A stretch of DNA of 38,357 nt from an uncultured Bacteroidales bacterium (GTDB lineage Bacteria; Bacteroidota; Bacteroidia; Bacteroidales; UBA4417), in NCBI GenBank assembly GCA_903878265.1, contig CAIRHD010000620.1, forward strand, positions 1-38,357, in the 5' to 3' direction. The translations under genes were made by a program, and so were the position numbers. Positions 15,925 through 24,167 of this stretch are shown piece by piece. A model generated the notes under the pieces. That model was not told where the DNA came from. It ran no database searches and saw only the letters and a list, made by a program, of their open reading frames with translations. Each line of letters opens with the position of its first letter. Within the stretch, counting starts at the first letter, position 1.

Positions 15925-17502
15925 TTATTGGGTGGGCGGAATTTTAAATTTTGGTGGTTTGACAGCTTCGGTCAAGAGTTTAAAATCATCCGTTCTGAAA
16001 GGTGATGCCATAAATCCAGCCTTGTTTTTCAAATTTCCGTCCGTCCAATTTTCCCACCCATATCGAACTGCAACAGGCGAGCTTATACTTTCTGACCAAA
16101 CAATGATTTGATTGTCTTTTATTTCTGCTTTTGCAGGCACAAATATTTTGTCGTCACCACAAATAGTAAATCCTTTCAAATCGCTGTCAGATATTAACCC
16201 ATCATAAATGAAATCGAAGGATAAAATGGCTTTGTTTATTTTAAATTCAACCTTTTTATAAAGTGGCCCGGAATAGGGCACATTAAAGCCATAGACTTTA
16301 TTAAAAGCAATGGCTGACAACCTTATACCAACAGGCTCCTTGTTTGTAGGATGAATGTTATCTTTTTCACCAAGGTCGATAGTTACGGCCATGCCTGTAT
16401 TTTTCACTTTTTGCCAGGTCATTAATTGCGCTTCGCGAAGTTCAGGCCATATAGGCCTGTTGCCAGTATCTGCTTTTTCGTAAGATGGCAACTGAACGAA
16501 CAAAAATGGCATGGCCGGATTGTTGAAATCTTTGCGCCATTGTTCGATCATAACCGGAAATAAGCTTTGGTATAGCTTCGCCCTGCTTGAGTTATGCTCT
16601 CCCTGATACCAGATGGTTCCCTGAACTGAATATGGAATGATGCGTTTCAACATATTTTCGTACAAACCCGCCGGACGATTGTAGTTGCGCTCTCCCATAG
16701 GTTCGCTTGGTTTTTTTAAGCCGGGTCTAACCACTTTTGTAGAATCGTTATATCTTTTCAAATCAACTTCGTATTTGTCAATCATGGCCAGATATTCCGC
16801 TTTACCTAATTTTGAAATGTATTTTTCGTAATTTTCAACATACGGTGCCAGTTCCGGTTTGCTTAATATGGACTCGCGGCTTGTCCAGGTCTGTGCGCCG
16901 GAACCTCCTTTATAACAGCATATTATCCCAACCGGAACGTTCAGTTTTGCCTGTAAATCTTTTGCGAAATAGTAGGCTACAGCCGATATCTTTGGAATAT
17001 TTTCGGTAGTTGCTTTGCGCCAGTTCATATCGCCACGGTTCTTATCACCTTCAAAAGCTTTATATGGAACCATCACAAACCTGATATTTTTATTTGATGC
17101 TTTCAAAATTTCATCTTTCCCATTATCGGAATTTTCGAGCATAAACGCCATATTGGATTGCCCGCCTGCTATCCAAACCTCGCCAACATATATTTCGTTG
17201 ATTATGATTGTTTCTTTTCCGCTAATTACAGTCATTTTGTAAGGCCCACCAACATTGAGAGCAGGAATACTAACATCCCAATTCCCGTTTTTATCCGTTT
17301 GGGTATCAGTGGTTTTACCCTGTATGCTTACCGACACTTTAGCTAGGGGAGCGGAAGTCCCCCATACTGCAACCTTTACATTACGCTGTAATACAGCACC
17401 TTCGTTGAAAAGCTCAGCCAGTTTGAGTTGTTGCGCATAGCTACTAATGCAGAATATCAGACTTAATAAAATGATTGCAATTGAAGATTTTTTCGATTCC
17501 AT
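15925..17502 (-). CDS. SGNH acetylesterase (sialate O-acetylesterase-like)
   Basis: A 525-residue secreted esterase: signal peptide (about 1-23), an N-terminal beta-sandwich (about 27-105), then an SGNH hydrolase domain of the SASA type. Catalytic blocks are visible: S116 in GGQSNM, the oxyanion-type GGSGAQTW region (199-206), WYQGEHNS (298-305), and D381-x-x-H384 in EKDNIHP. Database names for this family say sialate esterase, but many members deacetylate plant or algal polysaccharides. No sialic acid genes are present here, so removal of O-acetyl groups from the second polymer, or from acetylated alginate, is more likely (inference). It precedes GH88 in transcription by 47 nt. Confidence 0.85.
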   Translation of the reverse strand: MESKKSSIAIILLSLIFCISSYAQQLKLAELFNEGAVLQRNVKVAVWGTSAPLAKVSVSIQGKTTDTQTDKNGNWDVSIPALNVGGPYKMTVISGKETIIINEIYVGEVWIAGGQSNMAFMLENSDNGKDEILKASNKNIRFVMVPYKAFEGDKNRGDMNWRKATTENIPKISAVAYYFAKDLQAKLNVPVGIICCYKGGSGAQTWTSRESILSKPELAPYVENYEKYISKLGKAEYLAMIDKYEVDLKRYNDSTKVVRPGLKKPSEPMGERNYNRPAGLYENMLKRIIPYSVQGTIWYQGEHNSSRAKLYQSLFPVMIEQWRKDFNNPAMPFLFVQLPSYEKADTGNRPIWPELREAQLMTWQKVKNTGMAVTIDLGEKDNIHPTNKEPVGIRLSAIAFNKVYGFNVPYSGPLYKKVEFKINKAILSFDFIYDGLISDSDLKGFTICGDDKIFVPAKAEIKDNQIIVWSESISSPVAVRYGWENWTDGNLKNKAGFMASPFRTDDFKLLTEAVKPPKFKIPPTQ

Positions 17503-17587
17503 TTTATCCCTTATTCTTAAGATTTAAGTCTGTGTATTGTTAACATTTGAGTGTTTTCATCTCTTTGATCAATAAAATGGGAATGAT

Positions 17588-19291
17588 CTAAAGTATGACA
17601 ATTTTCTGAACAATCATTTTTCCGGACAAGGTGATGAATCGCACAATATAAAAACCAGCAGGTAAATTTGTACTTAACTGATTAGTATTTTGTGCCTGCA
17701 ACAGCAGACAGCCCTGAAGGTTAAAGACCTGGAGTTTACCTGTTTCCGGGCATGAAATTATTTTTCCGTAAACAGTGATACCTCGGACATTGCCAGTATA
17801 ATCTATTTCGATTGCATTTGAGGGTGTTTTGTCGATAAAGGAACCTGCTGTCAGCTTTGATGGCATCTCGATCGTTGGTACCCCGCTAATCTGGCTTGCA
17901 CCCGGGTTTTTTGAGGTTCCGCGGGTACGCCCCCTTACATCAAAACTTACCTCTCCGTATTCGTTTGTTGTATAATCGAGGAGTGCGGAAGTGGAAGCTG
18001 GCTCGAATATATCTGTTGTGGTTCCAACACGAACCATTTTTGCGTCTTTTCCGGTAATAACCTCTGCCGCTGTATAACTAAAACCACTGTAGGTACCCTG
18101 ATTCATGATATTATTTTTCCAGGTCACATCAATTGGCGTCTGTGAATTGGGAACAAGAGTGACATTATTTTTACCCGACAACTCATTAAAAACATGATTA
18201 TGGGCTATCACCGATCCAATTGGAGGCATCACACAGCCAGAACTATATCCGCAAACGTAAAATGATTGTCTGCAATTGACCATAGTATTAAAAACTACCA
18301 GTGCATTCTTGACCTGAAAATATTCATTCAGGGCTGAGTTTTTTACACCGGGGACCATACTTAATGCAGATCGGAAATCGGTGCCATCGAGCCTTTCAAA
18401 ATAGTTGTTATATACTTTATGATTTTCACCAATAATACGAACTCCACCGGTTTCTGAAATTCCGTTACCAAAGAAGTAATTTCCTGTAACAGTGCAATTA
18501 TTTCCGTGACGCAGGGTGAGAGTGCCTTTACACTCAATGAACAAATTATTTGTAAATAAATTGCCACAGGATTTATTGGAAATGATTTCCATTTCACCAT
18601 TGCATTTTTCGAAAATATTTCCTCTCACAGTAACTGAGGCAGTGGTCATTGATACATCACTGGTTCCAATTCTGATGATTTCCTGACCATTCAGTTCATC
18701 ACCATTCAGATCAAGGTTGGGATTGCGGTATCCAAAATAATTATCTGCAATTACATGATTCACAGTCACTCCGCTTTGTAGCCAAACCACCAGCAGGGTA
18801 CCCATATTGGTCTTGTTTTCAAATGAACAATGGTCAACGGTGTTATTTTTACCATAAATAGAAACCCATTTTGAATCAACCGTCTTGTCGGTAGGATTAT
18901 AATTGACAATGGCAGTGTTGGTTAACCGGCAGTTTTCGGCTAAAGCCGAACTTGTGGTGCGAAATTCAACGACTGCACTGCCACTCAGATTACCATCTAA
19001 AAAATACAATCCCGAAACAACAATGTATTCTCCTGAGAATCCAATTTTGGAACTTCCATTCAGGATAACTTCCCCAGGGGTTTCTGCTTCCAGAACTACC
19101 GGGTGTGCAGCAGTGCCAGTTCCTTTTAACGATATAGCCTGATTGGCCCAGATGCCGTTTTTCATCACAATGGTATCACCAGCTCCCCAACTCCGGAAGT
19201 TGATATCCGGGGCGGAAGTAACCTGGGTTCTTGAAGCAGTCGCCGCTAAGCAACTTAGAAAGAATAGCAGAATGATAATTGCGTCTTTCAT
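17588..19291 (-). CDS. PL6 lyase with C-terminal T9SS sorting domain
   Basis: Single-domain PL6 beta-helix lyase of 567 residues from the chosen ATG at 19291 (MKDAIIILLFF), which starts a clean signal peptide; the frame extends to ATG 19330 with 13 more residues. In the longer numbering the catalytic pair is K253 (IISNKSCGN) and R274 (LTLRHGN), 21 apart, and the CNGEMEII acidic segment (243-250) fits the metal site. The last about 60 residues form a T9SS-type sorting domain (GKLQVFNLQG, LPAGFYIVRF, KMIVQKIVIL), so this copy should be exported to the cell surface or released. It is a close paralogue of the PL6 at 34781-36253, which lacks this tail. Substrate is alginate or another uronan; PL6 also contains the dermatan lyase chondroitinase B. 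Confidence 0.92.
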   Translation of the reverse strand: MKDAIIILLFFLSCLAATASRTQVTSAPDINFRSWGAGDTIVMKNGIWANQAISLKGTGTAAHPVVLEAETPGEVILNGSSKIGFSGEYIVVSGLYFLDGNLSGSAVVEFRTTSSALAENCRLTNTAIVNYNPTDKTVDSKWVSIYGKNNTVDHCSFENKTNMGTLLVVWLQSGVTVNHVIADNYFGYRNPNLDLNGDELNGQEIIRIGTSDVSMTTASVTVRGNIFEKCNGEMEIISNKSCGNLFTNNLFIECKGTLTLRHGNNCTVTGNYFFGNGISETGGVRIIGENHKVYNNYFERLDGTDFRSALSMVPGVKNSALNEYFQVKNALVVFNTMVNCRQSFYVCGYSSGCVMPPIGSVIAHNHVFNELSGKNNVTLVPNSQTPIDVTWKNNIMNQGTYSGFSYTAAEVITGKDAKMVRVGTTTDIFEPASTSALLDYTTNEYGEVSFDVRGRTRGTSKNPGASQISGVPTIEMPSKLTAGSFIDKTPSNAIEIDYTGNVRGITVYGKIISCPETGKLQVFNLQGCLLLQAQNTNQLSTNLPAGFYIVRFITLSGKMIVQKIVIL

Positions 19292-19358
19292 ATATGAATT
19301 TGCTATCCGGTCAATTATTGTTTTATGCACTTATTCAAATGAATTTCAATTTTTTAAA

Positions 19359-21839
19359 TTATTTTCCAAGCTTTAAGAAAGTTGTTGGCAAACCTTTGCT
19401 TTTAACACTAGCAATACTTTCGCCACCGTTCAGATTTACCTTAATGATTGCCCTGCCATTATAAACTTCAACTTTCCGGGATCCGGAAGAAGTTCCCTGG
19501 TTGTCAATGAGTTTCCCATCTCCAGTCAACCCAAACAGGACGACATTACGGGCATCGAGACACAATACATTTTTGTCGTCGAACAACCTGACTTCTATTG
19601 TTGCGATGTTGTCCGTCTGATCGATTTTGCTCAGCAGCATTTTAGCAGGAGTTCCCCATTTATCAGTCTGGTATGTTTGCAAGATTTCATCGGTTACGCT
19701 AACTTTCCCTTTGCGTGCAATTACTTTCAACACATTTTCACCATTGGAATAAACCACATTCCATCGCAAACCCGCAGCAGGAAAATCCTGGCTGTTCCGT
19801 TTTTTTGTACCATAACTTTTCCCATTCACAAAAAGCTCAGCCTCATCGCAGTTGGAGTAAACCTTGACCATTTTCTCCTCACCAGCATCGCCCCAGCGGA
19901 TTGGCCAGGAATGACCGTAAATATGCACCATGGGCTTTTCCGTCCACCAGGATTGAAAAACAAAATAGGCTTCCTTTTTGGTGAAATCGCGTTCCACGAC
20001 ACCTTTCTGGTTCATGTATGGCACAGGATTATCAGGTCTGATTGGTGTAGAAAAATCCTTGAAAGGCCAGTATGCGGATCCTGTTAAATCAGGCATGTTT
20101 TCCTGTTCTTTCAAATGCCAGTCAATAAGGTTGCAGATGTACGACTCGCTCCAGTCGCCATCCTTTGAGGCTCGGGCAGCACCTCCAAAAAGGGAAGCAT
20201 CACCAAGGCGTTCATCGGCGCCGTTTCCGGATTGAATGTCCTTCAAGCCCTTGTCGGGAACTTCCGAATGGCGCATTGCATGGCTGTCGCCGCCCCATTC
20301 GGCATGAAAAAAGTGTTTTACCGATTTTATCTCGGTTTCTGTATTTTTACGGTATTCGGTATAAATCCCACGGTACCAACCAGCCCAAATAGAAGGGGAA
20401 TAGACATCAACAATATCTTTGCAAAAATCACATCGCCTGATGGCTGTCATGCGGGTGGGATCGAGTTTATGGGACAAATCGTTCAGTTCCGTCATAAATG
20501 CACGGATTTTCTGCTTATCAAATTCCGGAAAATCGCCAGGCCAGTCGTTTTCGTTCCCCAAACCCCAAATAATTATCGAAGGGTGGTTACGGTGTTGTTC
20601 GATCATATCGCCCAACATAGTTTTGGCCTGCATTTTATAGCTATCGCCACCTAATCCACCGCGGCACCAGGGAATTTCTTCCCAAACCATAATCCCCAAG
20701 CTATCGCATAAATTGAGTACAATCCGCGATTGCTGGTAATGGCCAAGCCTGATAAAATTGACGCCCATTTCCTTCATCATAATCATTTCCTGACGAATCA
20801 TGGTTTCTGTCATGGCTGCGCCAACGCCAGCATGATCTTCGTGGCGGTGTGTGCCACGAAGCAGCAAACGTTTGCCATTCAGTTTAAAAGGTCCGTTTTC
20901 GACAAATTCAAAATTTCGGAAACCAAATTTCTCTTTGCTGATTTGTGTGCCGGATTCGCTTGTGATGGAAACAGTCGCTGTGTATAAATTAGGTTGGGAA
21001 GGCGTCCAAAGTGCCGGTTTTTTGATGACACTGTTGAATATGCTTTTTTCACCTTCAATTGCTTCAATATCCTGATCTTTAGTAATTACCAATTTTCCAT
21101 CAGGGTCGGAAATCTCAATTTTTAGGTATGCTTTTGGTATTGCTGAAGTGTTCCGTAATTTCAAACTGATATTGTATTCCCCTTCCACTCCTTTAGGGTC
21201 AACAGTTGCATTAACAAATAAATGCTCAATCGAAATAGAAGGAATATAAACCAAATTCAAATACCTATAAATCCCACCATAGAGGTTAAAATCGGATAAA
21301 TCCGAAGGGATCATTTCCAAATCGCGCGAATTATCGCAGCGGATAGAAACCGGAATTTTCCCTTTAAAGGAATCTGCATTTTTTTTATCCTGCAGGAATT
21401 CGTTCACTGCATCGGTGATATCCACTGTCCATTCGTTGTATCCGCCAACATGCGAACCTACTTTGGTTAGGTAAACATACACTTCGGTTTTTTGTCCGGC
21501 ACCTTCAAAATGAAGAAGAGTCCGTCCGTTGGGATACGGATTGCTTATCGCTATTTGGTTTGTGTACCATCCCGGACCCTGATAATAATTTACATCCGGA
21601 TCCACCGCATCGCTTGCATTAAAACAATGTGGCAAAACAACATTTTCCCAAGCGGGCACGCTTTCGGGATTCCCCGCTTTAACCGGCCTGAGCGCTTCCC
21701 AGATACCACCGAGATCGCCTTTCAGGAATTTCCAATTGTCGTTGAGCCTGATAGTATTTTCGGTTTGCGAGTATAGGCTATTTGAAATGCCTAACGCGAT
21801 GAGTATAATCCAAAATAAGCTAATTCGTTTCATTGTCAA
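19359..21839 (-). CDS. GH2 beta-glycosidase (beta-galactosidase or beta-glucuronidase)
   Basis: An 826-residue secreted GH2 enzyme: signal peptide (about 1-24), sugar-binding jelly roll (about 28-200), immunoglobulin-like domain (about 200-315), catalytic TIM barrel (about 316-590) and extra C-terminal beta domains. The acid/base E430 is in IWGLGNEND and the nucleophile E514 in HAEWGG. An HRHEDHAGVG motif (331-340) opens the barrel. GH2 covers beta-galactosidase, beta-glucuronidase and beta-mannosidase; I cannot fix the specificity from motifs alone. Next to GH88, PL6 and PL38 genes, cleavage of a neutral side residue or of beta-glucuronate is plausible. M3 at 21833 is an equally good start. 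Confidence 0.9.
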   Translation of the reverse strand: MTMKRISLFWIILIALGISNSLYSQTENTIRLNDNWKFLKGDLGGIWEALRPVKAGNPESVPAWENVVLPHCFNASDAVDPDVNYYQGPGWYTNQIAISNPYPNGRTLLHFEGAGQKTEVYVYLTKVGSHVGGYNEWTVDITDAVNEFLQDKKNADSFKGKIPVSIRCDNSRDLEMIPSDLSDFNLYGGIYRYLNLVYIPSISIEHLFVNATVDPKGVEGEYNISLKLRNTSAIPKAYLKIEISDPDGKLVITKDQDIEAIEGEKSIFNSVIKKPALWTPSQPNLYTATVSITSESGTQISKEKFGFRNFEFVENGPFKLNGKRLLLRGTHRHEDHAGVGAAMTETMIRQEMIMMKEMGVNFIRLGHYQQSRIVLNLCDSLGIMVWEEIPWCRGGLGGDSYKMQAKTMLGDMIEQHRNHPSIIIWGLGNENDWPGDFPEFDKQKIRAFMTELNDLSHKLDPTRMTAIRRCDFCKDIVDVYSPSIWAGWYRGIYTEYRKNTETEIKSVKHFFHAEWGGDSHAMRHSEVPDKGLKDIQSGNGADERLGDASLFGGAARASKDGDWSESYICNLIDWHLKEQENMPDLTGSAYWPFKDFSTPIRPDNPVPYMNQKGVVERDFTKKEAYFVFQSWWTEKPMVHIYGHSWPIRWGDAGEEKMVKVYSNCDEAELFVNGKSYGTKKRNSQDFPAAGLRWNVVYSNGENVLKVIARKGKVSVTDEILQTYQTDKWGTPAKMLLSKIDQTDNIATIEVRLFDDKNVLCLDARNVVLFGLTGDGKLIDNQGTSSGSRKVEVYNGRAIIKVNLNGGESIASVKSKGLPTTFLKLGK

Positions 21840-21873
21840 TGCTTTTCATGTATAAATTCCGATTGTGGTGATT

Positions 21874-23049
21874 CTACTTTGCAGGAATTTTAACCAACCA
21901 AAGGACCGGATGCCTAACCGGGAGATTCCGGATAACTTCAGGATGCACGGGATTAGCCGGTAAACTAAGATAGGTTGAGATGTAATTTTCGTTTTTGTAA
22001 GCCAATCCTGCAAACAACAGACTTGACTGCCGTACCGGCCATTCGTCCCAGATGTAGATATCTTTGGCATAAGGCCATTTTGATTTATCAATGATAAAAG
22101 GATAGATAAATTCCATGCCTTTTTGAAGTGATTGCCCTTTTTCAGTTTTAAACCCGAATAAATTGGTTGAGGGAGTTGACAAAATCTGTGCAATATTGCA
22201 CATCGCATCGATATTGAAAAGCGAGTAGCCGAATGGTTTGGTGCGTTTTAATTCGAGTGGAAAACTACCGTCATCAGCCATCTGGTTTGGAAGCAAAATC
22301 GTCTCAAACCGTTCGATACACATTTGTCGAATCTTTTCATTTCCGGTGAGGGTAGCCATCGAAGAAGCTGTTGCAACCCAGCAGGTACCGTGGTTGTTTT
22401 TAGCATTCATCTCGTCAAGACCATATTGATGTGTTGTCATCCAGTTTAAAAAACTGCTGAACCATTCTTTAATTTTTACAGCTTGTTTTTCCGGAATAGC
22501 CTTGTTGTCGATCAGGATTTTTGCAGACTGGGCAACTTCAACCAAATGATAGGCATCAATAAGCCCAATTCCGCGCCCTGTGAACCTGCCCCAAATGGCC
22601 TGTGCATAAAGCATATTTGGATTCATCCGGGTATTTGTATCCACAAACCATGCATTGAGGTGTTCCAAGGCTTTGTTTGAATATTTCCTGTCACCGGTAA
22701 GCAGCCACGCCGAGGTTAAAGTTGCTGTAATTTCGCTAAAGCGAACCATGGCATGACGGTGTTCGGAGAAGTTATCCGGATTGGTTTCACCATCTTTTTG
22801 CATGTACGGGCCATCAGGTTTTGCAGGGTCTGGCCACCAGTAATCGCCTTCGGAATAGTAATCGTGCACACCACCAACGCTGCGTTTGCATGAAGATGCG
22901 GTAACTGTTACAGGTTTCTCTGCCATCATTTCCTCAGCCCGTTTTACCGTTTCATTCCGGATACTATTAATGACATCATCTTGAGCATACAGGCAGCTTG
23001 GAAAACAAAACCCCAAAATAATCAAACCGAGTGAAATTATCTTCTTCAT
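21874..23049 (-). CDS. PF05426/PL38-type uronan lyase
   Basis: A 391-residue secreted alginate_lyase-domain protein. Signal peptide about 1-22; then VHDYYSEGDYWWPDP (61-75), RMNPNMLYAQ (141-150), NNHG at 218-221 (N218, N219, H220), and LELKRTKPFGYSLFN with R269 and Y275. It resembles the copy at 28156-29400 much more than the one at 4373-5575. PL38 includes glucuronan and alginate lyases, so an endo-acting uronan lyase is expected. Its start lies 3 nt after the stop of the jelly-roll lyase-like gene, so the two are almost certainly translated from one message and may attack the same polymer. No sorting tail is present; location is probably periplasmic. Confidence 0.82.
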   Translation of the reverse strand: MKKIISLGLIILGFCFPSCLYAQDDVINSIRNETVKRAEEMMAEKPVTVTASSCKRSVGGVHDYYSEGDYWWPDPAKPDGPYMQKDGETNPDNFSEHRHAMVRFSEITATLTSAWLLTGDRKYSNKALEHLNAWFVDTNTRMNPNMLYAQAIWGRFTGRGIGLIDAYHLVEVAQSAKILIDNKAIPEKQAVKIKEWFSSFLNWMTTHQYGLDEMNAKNNHGTCWVATASSMATLTGNEKIRQMCIERFETILLPNQMADDGSFPLELKRTKPFGYSLFNIDAMCNIAQILSTPSTNLFGFKTEKGQSLQKGMEFIYPFIIDKSKWPYAKDIYIWDEWPVRQSSLLFAGLAYKNENYISTYLSLPANPVHPEVIRNLPVRHPVLWLVKIPAK

Positions 23050-23052
23050 GTT

Positions 23053-24147
23053 TTAGTTGTTGATGCAAAGTTTTACGGACTGCTTGAAATTGTTGGAAGA
23101 CAGGCTCACAACATAAAGGCCTTGCTTCATGCCGGAAACATCAATCACAAAATGATTGCTTCCCTTAGGTTGTAGTTGGTGGCTGATAAGCGACTTTGCT
23201 ATTGAGCCATCAAGATTATAAATAACAAGGTCAATATTTGTAGACTCGGCCAAACTATAGGAAATAGTTACTTTTTTCGATACCGGATTAGGGAACAATT
23301 CTAGCCTGGAATTTTGCACTGCCGGGTTCAATTCTGTTATTGTAGTTGTCTCTTCCGAAATGGAAAAACCTGCAAAACGCATGGCTTCATCACGAAGTGA
23401 GGAAGCAGAATTCAAGCTCCTGTATATTCCCCATTTAGGGCGGATAAACTCGTTGTCGGAGCGGATTGTCATCAAATCGTTGTTGGCATATGATAATATT
23501 GTACTCCCATTGCTGACTTTTTTTATTGTGATGGAATACGTTCCATGGAGGCTGTCTATTTTTATTTTTTCTGTTGCTTCCACCCAAATCCCTTCGAACA
23601 AGGATAGATTAACTGTTGCCACTTTTGTTGTATTATCATGGATTAACTCCATTTTATCCGGGTTTCCGGCACGAGGTGTTAATGTAAATATTGGCATATC
23701 ATCGTTGCCGCCAACAGCTTTAATCTGGTGGATATGCGTAAAATTTGATGACGGTTGAAAACCCGAAGGAACTTTAAACTTCCACTTGTAAATAACAGTC
23801 TCACCAGAAACGCCTTTCAACTCTTCGGGTGAAGGTTCATAGGTTTTAATTTCGGTCCGCTCTCTATCGAAATTAATACAACGGTCGTTGTCGGGTGTAA
23901 CATGGCTATAAAACACAAATACAAATTGGTTCAACTCTGAGTCCCAAACTTCGGCAATATGCCGGCCAAATTCGGGATGGATACATTCAGGATTTTCGAC
24001 AACATTATATCCGGGAGCCAAAACACTGTTGATTAATTCATACGTATTCCCTGGCCCATCGGCTTCGAGAACAGTTTGCGCAACAACGTAACCTGGACTG
24101 AGAAGCAGTAGGACAATCAGAAATTGTATAAAAGGGAGGAAATTCAT
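23053..24147 (-). CDS. Secreted jelly-roll polysaccharide lyase-like protein with T9SS tail
   Basis: A 364-residue protein: signal peptide (1-23), an all-beta domain of about 250 residues, and a T9SS type A sorting domain (about 283-364, beginning LELFPNP). The beta domain carries RERTEIK (95-101) and HIHQIKA (138-144), followed by PIFTLTPR. This Arg-x-Glu plus His/Gln-His layout resembles the beta-jelly-roll lyases (PL7, PL13, PL18, PL20 and relatives, Polysacc_lyase domain), where these residues line the active groove. I cannot place it in a named CAZy family from the sequence alone. Context (PL38-type lyase 3 nt downstream, unassigned beta-helix protein 20 nt upstream) supports a surface-exposed lyase for a uronan, possibly glucuronan. 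A carbohydrate-binding protein remains possible. Confidence 0.6.
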   Translation of the reverse strand: MNFLPFIQFLIVLLLLSPGYVVAQTVLEADGPGNTYELINSVLAPGYNVVENPECIHPEFGRHIAEVWDSELNQFVFVFYSHVTPDNDRCINFDRERTEIKTYEPSPEELKGVSGETVIYKWKFKVPSGFQPSSNFTHIHQIKAVGGNDDMPIFTLTPRAGNPDKMELIHDNTTKVATVNLSLFEGIWVEATEKIKIDSLHGTYSITIKKVSNGSTILSYANNDLMTIRSDNEFIRPKWGIYRSLNSASSLRDEAMRFAGFSISEETTTITELNPAVQNSRLELFPNPVSKKVTISYSLAESTNIDLVIYNLDGSIAKSLISHQLQPKGSNHFVIDVSGMKQGLYVVSLSSNNFKQSVKLCINN

Positions 24148-24167
24148 AGTTGTGAAGCTTGTAAAAG

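Noticed and set aside
15925..17502. True sialic acid metabolism suggested by the sialate esterase-like protein
   Set aside because: No sialidase, sialic acid lyase, epimerase or transporter is nearby; general polysaccharide acetylesterase fits the context better.
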